Shown: positions 33,731 through 41,619 of the stretch, one piece after another
Numbering within the stretch: the stretch's first letter is position 1
How the letters are laid out: the number at the start of each line of letters is the position of its first letter
DNA from: Anaerolineae bacterium
GTDB taxonomy: Bacteria; Chloroflexota; Anaerolineae; UBA4142; SHND01
NCBI GenBank assembly: GCA_021463195.1
Contig: JAJTXZ010000032.1
Span: forward strand, 1 to 47,826
Direction of reading: 5' to 3'
Length of the DNA stretch: 47,826 nt
The notes under the pieces: model-generated
Databases searched by the model: none
Told to the model about the DNA's origin: nothing
What the model saw: only the letters and a program-made list of their open reading frames with translations
Made by a program: the position numbers and the translations under genes

Positions 33731-35458
33731 ATGAACCCATTTACTCTCCTCCGCGCCGACATGCTCACCTTTCTCTCGTATCTCCAGGCGCATCCTTGCA
33801 AAATTATCGGCGCGCGTTTTCTTGCCACCGCCAATCTCGTCGCCCTCAACGCGTTGCTTACCAAGCGCACTCCAACATTGCTTAACCCAACCAAAAACGC
33901 GCGCGGCGAATTTCAACGCGGCGCCATCACCAAACTGCGCGAACGCGACTTGCCGCGCCTTTGCTTGCTCCACGCGCTCGCCGAAGCCGCGCGCCTCATC
34001 GCCTATCATCAACGCCAAATCATTCTCACCCCTCACGCCGCGCGGTGGGTCGAATCCGATTCCACCACCCAAGCCAACCTCCTCTTACAAGCCCTCTTGC
34101 CCGCAAGACCAACCGACGCGCATCTCCAACTCTGGCGCGCCTTTCATTTGCCCGGCTATCATCTCAATACCCCTTGGCGTTTGATTACTCCCCTCCTCGA
34201 AATCATTCACGCCGCACCCGACCAAACGCTCCGCTTTACCACCTTTCTCAAAATGATTCCGCTCCCAACCTTTGACGACGACGCCCCGGCCCACGCGCCC
34301 GAAACCGTACTCCGCGAAATGCTCAACCTGCTCCAAACTCTTGGACAACTCACCTGGCAATCGCGCGCGACCATACAAATTCACCGCGTCCCCGCGCTCG
34401 ACACGCCTACAAAACCAAATCCGCTCGTTTGGTCCAAAACAAAAACCGACGCCGCCCCAACTCTCATTGCCGACGAAACGACCCAACCGCGCGCCCTCTT
34501 TCAGCTTTCCAAGTATGCGAACCATCTCACGACCCTTGTCACGACGCGCTCCTTACGCCGTCTCTATGCGCTTGACCCCGAAAAAATACGTCGCGCCCTC
34601 GATCAGGGCGCGACGCTTGCCGACCTCCAACTTTTTCTCGAAACCATCACCGCCGCCGAACTACCGCCGCGCGTGCATCATTGGCTTGACGCAATCGGTG
34701 AAAAATATGGCGCATACGCCCTGCGCCACGTCATCCTCCTCGAAAGCGACGACCCCCAAAAAATCAGCGCGCTCGCCCAAGCCAAAACCATCCGCGCCTG
34801 TTTCCAGCGCCCCCTTTCCCCGCGCGCCATCATCATTCGCCCTGACCGCGCGCAACATCTCATTCGCCGCCTCCAACATCGCGGCATCTTCCCACGCATC
34901 GAGATACCAATCAACAGTCAACAGTCAACAGTCTCCATTCTCCAGTCTCCAGTCTCAAATCTCTATTTCGCCCTTCAACTCACTCGCCAACTCGCCGCGC
35001 GCCATCTGATCAACTATTCCCTTCCCTATTCCATCCTCGAAACACTCACCCAAACCATCCCCGCCGCCGAAATGGAACAGCTCGACGCCCAAATCCAAGA
35101 CATCCTCAACGCCAGCCCGCTCTTCCAAGACCCACAAAAAAATCGCGCAGCGACACCCTTCGTCACCGCGCAATCGCATCCCGTTCCCGCTTCCCTCGTC
35201 TCAAAACATCTCGCCCAAATTCAAAACGCCCTCCAAACCCAAACCGCGCTTACCATCACCTACTATTCCCCCTACACCGACGAAACCACCATACGCGTCA
35301 TCGAACCCCATCTCCTCGAAACCCGCCGCCACAACGATTATCTCATTGGCTACTGCCACCGCGACCATGCCGAACGCACCTTCCGCATTGACCGCATCTT
35401 GGAAATAATGTCGGAAGAAAAAAACGCGCGCGCGGCGCGCAATGCCGTCAGCCGATAA
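33731..35458 (+). CDS. WYL-domain protein with helicase-XPB-like middle, CRISPR-linked
   Basis: The 575-residue protein ends in a WYL domain (LTITYYSPYTDETTIRVIEPHLLE, then NDYLIGYCHRDHAERTFRIDRI, about 490-550), a ligand- or nucleic-acid-sensing domain found in many CRISPR-associated regulators. Residues about 270-385 (LRRLYALDPEKIRRAL...TLADLQLFLETIT...PKAIIIRPDRAQHLI-like pattern) resemble the XPB/helicase-C3-type N-terminal domain that accompanies WYL in some bacterial proteins. No classical N-terminal HTH is obvious, and there are no helicase motor motifs. An in-frame heptamer repeat encodes INSQQSTVSILQSPVSNL around residue 395. The frame is open from 33491, but that part is CRISPR leader; ATG 33731 is chosen. 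Codons are markedly C-ending, unlike other plus-strand genes. It is divergent from array 1, so control of the leader or cas genes is a reasonable guess. Confidence 0.72.
   Translation: MNPFTLLRADMLTFLSYLQAHPCKIIGARFLATANLVALNALLTKRTPTLLNPTKNARGEFQRGAITKLRERDLPRLCLLHALAEAARLIAYHQRQIILTPHAARWVESDSTTQANLLLQALLPARPTDAHLQLWRAFHLPGYHLNTPWRLITPLLEIIHAAPDQTLRFTTFLKMIPLPTFDDDAPAHAPETVLREMLNLLQTLGQLTWQSRATIQIHRVPALDTPTKPNPLVWSKTKTDAAPTLIADETTQPRALFQLSKYANHLTTLVTTRSLRRLYALDPEKIRRALDQGATLADLQLFLETITAAELPPRVHHWLDAIGEKYGAYALRHVILLESDDPQKISALAQAKTIRACFQRPLSPRAIIIRPDRAQHLIRRLQHRGIFPRIEIPINSQQSTVSILQSPVSNLYFALQLTRQLAARHLINYSLPYSILETLTQTIPAAEMEQLDAQIQDILNASPLFQDPQKNRAATPFVTAQSHPVPASLVSKHLAQIQNALQTQTALTITYYSPYTDETTIRVIEPHLLETRRHNDYLIGYCHRDHAERTFRIDRILEIMSEEKNARAARNAVSR
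34908..34968. repeat. In-frame heptamer repeat in the WYL gene
   Basis: CAACAGT (three times), CTCCATT, CTCCAGT (twice) and CTCAAAT encode INSQQSTVSILQSPVSNL, a serine/glutamine-rich insertion between the XPB-like and WYL parts. Confidence 0.7.
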
Positions 35459-35614
35459 TCCGCCAAGCCACCGCGCGTTGGACAGGCGTATTCCCAATCA
35501 CTTCCGACCGCGCATCAAAACGCTCATTCTTTATGGAAAAGCCCAAAGCGGCTGTCACAATTTGAGAGCGCAAAAAGCGAAATTCAAGCGTGGCGTTCAT
35601 TTTCGGGATTCGGT

Positions 35615-36415
35615 TCACGCAATTTCCGCCGAGGGTGTGTAAAAATGATTGTTGTTATGCCATTCGTAGAGTTGGAGCGGTCCGATGGCATTTGCGAGTC
35701 GTCCAATCCAACATGCCAAGCCCCATGGGATTGCGCTCAAGAGATGAACGCGTTCATAGTTCGAGTCGGAGCGTTGCGCGATCAAGAGGTTGCGCAGTTG
35801 CTGCGCGATGCTCGCTGCCTCTGCGGCGCAGAGTATGTAACCCAGCGGTTTGTCTTGGGCACGTACTTGAAGGCGGCGCCGTATCGGGCGCGGTAATTGC
35901 ATGACCAGTTGATTCGCTTGTGCGCTCAAATCCAACGTCAGCGAGATTTCCAACATCAACTCGCGCGCAAAGAGTAAACCTATTTCTGTATTGACCTCCA
36001 AGTCAAATGCTTGGCTAGTGGGCGCGTCCGCATCCCAACGCGCGCCTTGCTGATTCACCGACAAGGGAAAACCGGTTTGCTTGTCAAACACATTGCCGAT
36101 GAGATAGCCAATCGTTAAATGCGCGTTGGGAGAAAAGCATACACGCGGGAGACCAATTTCCGCCGCGAGCGCGTTTCGCAACTCCAAGAGTGCGCCGTGA
36201 ATTTCTGTCCACGCATTTGGTTTGGGAGTGTATTCATCTACAAACAAATCATTGAAATCCAAAAGCAAGTGCCGCTGGTTATCGCGCGGTAGGTTCACTT
36301 TGCGGCTCTGAACGCCGATTTTGATTTCGGCGGGATTGCTTTTGCCGATGCGGCGCGCGATGGTTTGGATATTCGGTTGCGCGGGAGACGATTGATTAAA
36401 ACGAATTGTGAACAT
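35615..36415 (-). CDS. Stand-alone SAVED-domain protein
   Basis: The 266-residue protein matches the SAVED domain over its length. It has LLLDFNDLFVDEY followed by a helical ALLELRNALAAEIG, the strand FSPNAHLTIGYLIGNVFDKQTGFPLSV, a tryptophan-containing strand, and the closing helix-strand IPWGLACWIGRLANAIGPLQLYEWH. SAVED is a CARF-related sensor of cyclic oligonucleotides used in CBASS effectors and in type III CRISPR effectors such as CalpL. Here no nuclease, protease, TIR or CHAT effector is fused to it. The gene lies 126 bp downstream of a small membrane-protein gene, separated by a palindromic element, and in the same orientation as the cas operon with an intact Cas10 cyclase. I infer that it reads a Cas10-made cyclic oligoadenylate and acts through the neighbouring membrane protein. 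It ends convergently with the WYL gene. Confidence 0.75.
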   Translation of the reverse strand: MFTIRFNQSSPAQPNIQTIARRIGKSNPAEIKIGVQSRKVNLPRDNQRHLLLDFNDLFVDEYTPKPNAWTEIHGALLELRNALAAEIGLPRVCFSPNAHLTIGYLIGNVFDKQTGFPLSVNQQGARWDADAPTSQAFDLEVNTEIGLLFARELMLEISLTLDLSAQANQLVMQLPRPIRRRLQVRAQDKPLGYILCAAEAASIAQQLRNLLIAQRSDSNYERVHLLSAIPWGLACWIGRLANAIGPLQLYEWHNNNHFYTPSAEIA

Positions 36416-36449
36416 ATGTCGTGGATGCCAGAATGGAAAAAGAAAATTA

Positions 36450-36543
36450 CTTGCGAATTCCTGTTTGGTTATGGGTAAAAGACCCTTTGGGTTTTCGGAA
36501 ACCCAAAGGGTCTGTCCCCTAAATCGAATCGGAAACTGGTCTA
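36450..36543. repeat. 90-bp palindromic element (family 2), third copy
   Basis: The hairpin GACCCTTTGGGTTT-TCGG-AAACCCAAAGGGTC (36481-36512) and flanks GAATTCCTGTTTGG and GAATCGGAAACTGGTC match the copy at 29322-29412. It sits between the membrane-protein and SAVED genes and its end contains the TAG stop of the membrane-protein gene. It might terminate or stabilise the transcript between them. Confidence 0.85.
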
Positions 36544-37041
36544 GGCGCGGGGGCGGGTCGTAATTATACTGACCAATACATCGTTCAAGAGTCGGCCGCG
36601 CAAGTTGACCACCGTTGCATTGCGGTGCGCGTTGATTTTTGCCATATAGGTTGGATTAATAAAACCGTCCTCTTGGGGCGAGTATACGATGAGCGCGGTC
36701 GCATCTTGTTTCATTGCCAAAATTTTTTCCATCTCGTCCTCGAATGCTTTGTAATGCACCAAGAACAGATTATACGCTTCCGCTTTTTTCAAGGAGGACT
36801 TGGTGATCTGGATGACGTTGGATTTTTGAAATAGACCGGAATCCACGAGCAGCGCTTCGAGATCTTCAAATTGACTGTCGGCAAACACCGCGATTTTTCG
36901 TCGGGAGAGACCGATCCCCAGTCGCCAGAGCACCGGGGCGATGCCTTTGGCAAAGGCATAGATGGCGATCACGACGCCAATCAAAACGATGATTGTAGAG
37001 ATATAACCCAGCGCGTTGAGTAAATCGAAAAAGGATTGCAT
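36541..37041 (-). CDS. Single-pass membrane protein with Rossmann-like cytoplasmic domain, putative type III effector
   Basis: The protein of about 166 residues has one strong membrane helix near the N-terminus (GYISTIIVLIGVVIAIYAFA, about 12-31) and a basic stop-transfer LSRRK. The following 120 residues alternate strands and helices as in a receiver/TIR/flavodoxin-like Rossmannoid fold: RKIAVFADS, EALLVDSGLF, NVIQIT, YNLFLVHYKA, ATALIVYSP, ATVVNLRGRLLNDVLVSII. I do not recognise the exact family, and no NADase glutamate or nuclease motif can be assigned. ATG 37041 has AAAGGA nine bases upstream; ATG 37047 is the alternative. The open frame to 37350 is CRISPR repeat. Its position after CRISPR array 2 and before a stand-alone SAVED gene suggests a membrane-acting effector triggered by cyclic oligoadenylate; this is inference. 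Confidence 0.65.
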   Translation of the reverse strand: MQSFFDLLNALGYISTIIVLIGVVIAIYAFAKGIAPVLWRLGIGLSRRKIAVFADSQFEDLEALLVDSGLFQKSNVIQITKSSLKKAEAYNLFLVHYKAFEDEMEKILAMKQDATALIVYSPQEDGFINPTYMAKINAHRNATVVNLRGRLLNDVLVSIITTRPRA

Positions 37042-37124
37042 GTTCATCCATCCTTTGGCAGATGCTTTGCGAGAAGAGACATCGGGTGTCTTGCGATCGC
37101 GAACAATTCCACGCGGTTCATGGT

Positions 37125-37160
37125 TGCGTTTTCCACTTTCCGCCTTCCACCTTCCGCCTT
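37125..37160. repeat. Heptamer repeat at the distal end of CRISPR array 2
   Basis: TTTTCCA, CTTTCCG, CCTTCCA, CCTTCCG and CCTTCAG units abut the degenerate terminal repeat of array 2. Confidence 0.6.
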
Positions 37161-38013
37161 CAGTCAAACCCCTTTCGGGAATCGCCCCTCTTTGAACTCC
37201 TCGGAGTTGCAGACGCAGCTTACCATGGAATACGGTCTTAAACCCCTTTCGGGAATCGCCCCTCTTTGAACCGAGGGGGGGTGGCACCTGATCGAACGTC
37301 CAAGTGTCGGTCTTAAACCCCTTTCGGGAATCGCCCCTCTTTGAACGCAAATGACCTCATTTTGCCAAGGAGGGCAAAATGAGTCTTAAACCCCTTTCGG
37401 GAATCGCCCCTCTTTGAACGGAGAGCATCCCGGACCACCGCGAATAGAGTCTACAGTCTTAAACCCCTTTCGGGAATCGCCCCTCTTTGAACTCAAAGTT
37501 CGCCAAATTTTATTTTAAAGAGGATCAAAGTCTTAAACCCCTTTCGGGAATCGCCCCTCTTTGAACGGCTCAAACTGTAATATCTCCCAGTATGGCACGA
37601 TTAAGTCTTAAACCCCTTTCGGGAATCGCCCCTCTTTGAACGTCCCCCCGCCCGCACCGCCCGTCGCGCAGAATATCGCGTCTTAAACCCCTTTCGGGAA
37701 TCGCCCCTCTTTGAACTCGGCCGTGCCCAAGTGGCTGGCCAGGACCAAAATTTTGTCTTAAACCCCTTTCGGGAATCGCCCCTCTTTGAACAAGTAATCT
37801 TTCCCGCGGGGCAAAAAGCCGCTTGCCGTCTTAAACCCCTTTCGGGAATCGCCCCTCTTTGAACTCTGTGGACCGTCCTTGGCGTTGGCGCTACTCTCGC
37901 ACTGTCTTAAACCCCTTTCGGGAATCGCCCCTCTTTGAACTGAAATGATAAAAAATTCACGAGGACGAATCGTCGTGTCTTAAACCCCTTTCGGGAATCG
38001 CCCCTCTTTGAAC
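37161..38013 (-). CRISPR. CRISPR array 2: 12 repeats, 11 spacers
   Basis: Twelve copies of a 37-bp repeat (plus strand begins GTCTTAAACCCCTTTCGGG and ends CGCCCCTCTTTGAAC) alternate with spacers of 36-39 bp. The leftmost copy (37161-37197) has a degraded 5' end (CAGTC in place of GTCTT), as expected for the leader-distal end. The complement ends GGTTTAAGAC (handle UUUAAGAC) after a CCC-GAAA-GGG hairpin. The spacer at 37347-37382 contains an inverted repeat CATTTTGCC/GGCAAAATG, perhaps taken from a terminator. Transcription is leftward. Confidence 0.98.
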
Positions 38014-38190
38014 ACCGTCATTAATCTTTTTAGAGAAACCCCATTTGCACTCTCCTTTTCATCCTAAAACACAATATTCTCACCACTATCGCCTCATTTC
38101 CTCTTTCAATTTCACTGCGGCGCTCCACCGCCATTTTCACCCGTAAACCTCTTTGACATATGGTGAAAACCCTGCCCGTTGTAATAAATG
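38014..38190 (-). promoter_or_regulatory. Leader of CRISPR array 2
   Basis: It carries the same blocks at the same distances as the leader of array 1: CATTAATCTTTTT next to the repeat, CGCCA, AAACCT, TTGACA and CCCTGCCCGTTGTAATAA. It lies directly after the cas6 gene, between it and the array. Confidence 0.8.
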
Positions 38191-38218
38191 GCACATTGCA
38201 TCTCGCGCATCGCATCTC

Positions 38219-38325
38219 GCAAATCATCAATCAACAATCAACAATCAAAAATCAAAAATCAAAAATCAAAAATCTCGCCGTCTCTAATCTCCAGTCTCCA
38301 ATCTCCAACCTCTCACCCCTTCACT
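38219..38325. repeat. Long heptamer repeat between cas6 and the CRISPR leader
   Basis: Consecutive 7-mers CAACAAT (twice), CAAAAAT (four times), TCTCTAA, TCTCCAG, TCTCCAA (twice) and CCTCTCA run from 38226 into the last codons of cas6. They are read as a tract of slipped-strand repeats. Confidence 0.75.
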
Positions 38326-39101
38326 CTCCGCGTCTGTCCCATCCCTTGCGTTGTCTTGCGTCCCGTCCCACAGAACGTCGCATAGTCCGCCAACACATTC
38401 AACCAATGCACCTTGTCCGCATCCGCCCACGCATTTTTTTGCACGCAATACTTGACGCGTCCCACGCAGCCCGTATGCGCGTATTCCCGATACGGATGCA
38501 GCGCGGAATGTAAATCAAAACTCGCCAGCGCCACCTTGTTCTCAACCCATTCGAGCAGCGCATCCGCCGGTTCCAACACCCATCCCGAAAATTCATTCCA
38601 CCGTTTCAAATAACTCTCGAACACGCGCCGCGCGTCCGGCAGCGGATAATCCATCCCTTTCACATGAAAACTCGTCGGCGACAAAAACTCCAACACAATC
38701 TCTACGTCATGCGCCGCGTCGTTTTTCAATTCTGCATAACTGCGATGCCACACGCGCGGCGTATCCGACACATACAAAATTTCCTGATTCACGCGCAGCG
38801 AATATCCGCCGCGCGACTTGTCACGCAAAGCGCGCTCGATGCCTTCAGACACAAACGCGCCGTATTCGTCCTCCAACAACGTCACCCGAAAAACATATTG
38901 CCCCTCACGCAAACGCGTCAATGGCGACACCGTAAACGGTTTCATCTGCGCCGCGCGGTCATGCACAAACTCGACAATCCGTTTGTCAGCCGCGTCCAGC
39001 CAATGATACACCATTGCGTTCAACGCGCGCGGGGTCTCCCCCCCCCCTTTATCGGTTCGCCATTCTTGGCGCGTTAATGGAATTTCCAAAAGATAGGGCA
39101 T
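38313..39101 (-). CDS. cas6: CRISPR repeat endoribonuclease Cas6
   Basis: Cas6 cuts the array transcript within each repeat to release crRNAs. The 262-residue protein ends with the glycine-rich Cas6 loop in FCGTGRKTTQGMGQTRRVKG (split here: GTGRKTTQGMGQ), typical of type III/I-B Cas6. The N-terminal ferredoxin-like half starts MPYLLEIPLTRQEW with an expected histidine candidate among His33 and His47 (MVYHWLDA, FVHDRAAQM). The mid region has FTVSPLTRLREGQYVFRVTLL, the usual substrate-groove segment. It begins 1 bp after the stop of the TIGR03986-type gene (TGAGATG), so it is the last gene of the cas operon. Its substrate hairpins are the GNRA-capped stems of both arrays. Confidence 0.93.
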   Translation of the reverse strand: MPYLLEIPLTRQEWRTDKGGGETPRALNAMVYHWLDAADKRIVEFVHDRAAQMKPFTVSPLTRLREGQYVFRVTLLEDEYGAFVSEGIERALRDKSRGGYSLRVNQEILYVSDTPRVWHRSYAELKNDAAHDVEIVLEFLSPTSFHVKGMDYPLPDARRVFESYLKRWNEFSGWVLEPADALLEWVENKVALASFDLHSALHPYREYAHTGCVGRVKYCVQKNAWADADKVHWLNVLADYATFCGTGRKTTQGMGQTRRVKG

Positions 39102-39102
39102 C

Positions 39103-41619
39103 TCACACCGGCGCGCACACTACAATTTCAACATCATGCTCATCTTTGTCTAAATCCACAATCTCTATTGTTACCAACTCGTCTTGCGCGAACTCGCGCC
39201 CCCGCCGATTCTCCGGGTCAATGATGCCGTAACGTTTCTCGGCGCCTTGATTCGGCAAATCCAAAAACACAAATCCATCATCTTCGTGATGCACCACTGC
39301 CTTCAAGCGCGCGCCTTTATGATACGTTACCGGCTGCGCGGTTTTTTTTTCTGCCTCCGTCATAAATGCTGTAACATCCGGCAGCGCCGGACGTTCCTTG
39401 TATTCATTGCGGTCCCTTTGAACTCCCGGAATTTGAATCATCATATAACGCGTGTTCGGATGACTTGCCAACATCCGATTCTGCTGATTCGCCGGGCTGC
39501 CTTCCAATACCTTTTCCGCCGGAAATCCCGGAAACTCCATCATCTTGAGCAGCATTGCGACACGCGGCATTTCATACAAATGCTTCACTGGCTCATTGGG
39601 CTGCAACTCTTGCAAAACATATTGCTCGAACGACGCGACGCGCGTTTCTAACGCGTGACGGTCCAATTTTTCAACCGTCGTTTCACCCTCTGCCCAATCC
39701 GTGTCGGAAAACAACGCCCCATAACGCGCCTTGCGGTCCGTCAAATGCAAAGTCGCGCTCAATTGCACCGCGCCCATTCCGAACGGTTTGCCCATCCCGA
39801 GCGCATGACAATACTTGGCCGCCGTCTCTCCCAACGGCTGCAATGTCCAACACAACGCGCCCAACTCTTCCGCGCTCAAATTTTCAAAATACACGCGGAA
39901 TTTGAATTCCACGCCCTCGCGCACAGGACGGAATTGGGTGTGTTGAGTACTGCTCGGTTCAGGCAATGGATTCGCGGTCAATCGTTTTGCATTTGGATTG
40001 TCTTGATGCCAATATAACTTGTGCCCGCGCAACGTGGTCTTGGGGCTTACCTCCCCATCGTCTGTCTCCGTTGGTGAATCATAATGCGTCAAAATTTTCT
40101 TTCCATCATCCAACTGTACCAGATACTGTTGAAATGCCGTCGGTTTGGGTGTCGCCAAAATCGGCGGCGTTATCGCACCGCGCGCCAGCCATAGTTTGTC
40201 CTGCGCATATTCCTTCATCAATCGCGCGTCAGTAACAAAAATGCGGCTTGCGTACGCGCGCGCTTTTTGCCCTTGTTTGGCGCTCTTGTCCTCGCGCACA
40301 TATCCAAACATCGCCTCTGCAAAATCAATCAACATCGGGTCACGCAGCGGCTCGGGCAACAAATCGCGCGGGCTGTTTTCGTATGGCAGGCGAAACAACT
40401 GCGCGCGTCCGAAAAATTTGGCGCGACCGTTTTCTTCCAAATAAAACACCGGCTCGCCATCGCGTAAATTGCCTTTTTGACCGCGTTCTGTTCCGTTCGG
40501 TTTATCTTGCGGAAACGCCTTTTCTTGCCATTGCGAAATCTGGTCATCATCTTGAAAACGATCCACCAGACGGCGACTCCAATCATCCGATTCGCTTTGA
40601 TTCCAAACCTCAACCGTTTGACCAGTCTTGGGTCCAAAGATAAACCCCCAATGCTTGTTTTCCATCCAACCAGTCAAAACGACAATCCCCTGCGTCTTGT
40701 GCGAATTTGGAATTGTCTCAAGTTTTTTGCCTTTTGACATCCGCAAATAGAGATCTGGGTGAATCAGTCGTTCACCCATTGAACCATCACGCCTCCGAAC
40801 CTGTACAGTTTTCTTGCGGAAAAAGATCGGTTTTTCTGACTCAACATCAAACCACACATCCGCGTGTTGCACATCCCATCGCGGCGTAACATTTGGATTC
40901 ACACTCTTGAGCGGATCCAGTGTCTTGCCGTTCAGCTCGTACAAATCATGTACAGTGGTTTTTCCAAATGCACTCGCAATCTCTTGCAATTCAACTCGTG
41001 CCACTGTGCATTCTTCAATCTCGTATGTGCCATCCTTCAGAATCCGGAAAATGCCGCCTTTGACGCGACTAGCATAATACGGCGCACGGCGATTTGGTTT
41101 TACCTCGGTCTCGCCTAAATCCTCCACCATTTGAGAGCGATAATGTTCTCCCACTGCCGTATCATCCACCGTCCGATAAAACAATTGCTTGTCTGTCACG
41201 CGCGTCATTTTCCCGTAACTCACAATCTCCAAAAGTCCGCGCAGCATCCCGCGCAAACTGCTGCCAGGAATCACCGGCGCATCTTTTTGGCGCGTATAAA
41301 AAAAGTCCGCCTTGTTTTTCATCAGCGCGCGAAAATTATCTTTCGGTTCATCGCCGCGTTCCTGCTTTTCAAATTCTTGGAGCGTCAACGGCGCGCGCAC
41401 ATACACTGGCGATTTCGTCGTCAACGTCACATCAAAGTAACCCGTGTGTGCGTAACCCGCGTTCGCATACGTGTTGTGATGCGGCAACTGATTCGCATTG
41501 TCCACCGCCGTCACCATCACTTCAGGCAGCGGAATAAAATTGTACGGCGCGGATGCGATGCGCTGAGGGTCTCTGGAATTTTTATGCTCTTTCGGTTTGG
41601 GTTCAATCCGTGTTGTCAT
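39103..41619 (-). CDS. Large RAMP-superfamily protein, TIGR03986-like
   Basis: The 838-residue protein opens APYNFIPLPEVMV and has a first Cas7-like RAMP domain with the loop VIPGSSLRGMLRGLLEIVSYGKM (about residues 112-133). A second, less conserved RAMP-like part follows around residues 575-640 (WTLQPLGETAAKYCHALGMGKPFGMGAVQL), with the glycine-rich G-x-G-KPFGMG loop. This layout matches the TIGR03986 family of type III-D systems. It likely forms part of the crRNA-bound backbone; the catalytic residue for target RNA cleavage cannot be assigned with certainty. Its start overlaps the csx19 stop by 17 bp, with a GGAGG ribosome site inside csx19. Confidence 0.85.
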   Translation of the reverse strand: MTTRIEPKPKEHKNSRDPQRIASAPYNFIPLPEVMVTAVDNANQLPHHNTYANAGYAHTGYFDVTLTTKSPVYVRAPLTLQEFEKQERGDEPKDNFRALMKNKADFFYTRQKDAPVIPGSSLRGMLRGLLEIVSYGKMTRVTDKQLFYRTVDDTAVGEHYRSQMVEDLGETEVKPNRRAPYYASRVKGGIFRILKDGTYEIEECTVARVELQEIASAFGKTTVHDLYELNGKTLDPLKSVNPNVTPRWDVQHADVWFDVESEKPIFFRKKTVQVRRRDGSMGERLIHPDLYLRMSKGKKLETIPNSHKTQGIVVLTGWMENKHWGFIFGPKTGQTVEVWNQSESDDWSRRLVDRFQDDDQISQWQEKAFPQDKPNGTERGQKGNLRDGEPVFYLEENGRAKFFGRAQLFRLPYENSPRDLLPEPLRDPMLIDFAEAMFGYVREDKSAKQGQKARAYASRIFVTDARLMKEYAQDKLWLARGAITPPILATPKPTAFQQYLVQLDDGKKILTHYDSPTETDDGEVSPKTTLRGHKLYWHQDNPNAKRLTANPLPEPSSTQHTQFRPVREGVEFKFRVYFENLSAEELGALCWTLQPLGETAAKYCHALGMGKPFGMGAVQLSATLHLTDRKARYGALFSDTDWAEGETTVEKLDRHALETRVASFEQYVLQELQPNEPVKHLYEMPRVAMLLKMMEFPGFPAEKVLEGSPANQQNRMLASHPNTRYMMIQIPGVQRDRNEYKERPALPDVTAFMTEAEKKTAQPVTYHKGARLKAVVHHEDDGFVFLDLPNQGAEKRYGIIDPENRRGREFAQDELVTIEIVDLDKDEHDVEIVVCAPV

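Noticed and set aside
36541-37350. N-terminal extension of the membrane protein through SKRGDSRKGFKT repeats
   Set aside because: The extension is CRISPR array 2 repeat sequence; ATG 37041 with AAAGGA is the likely start.
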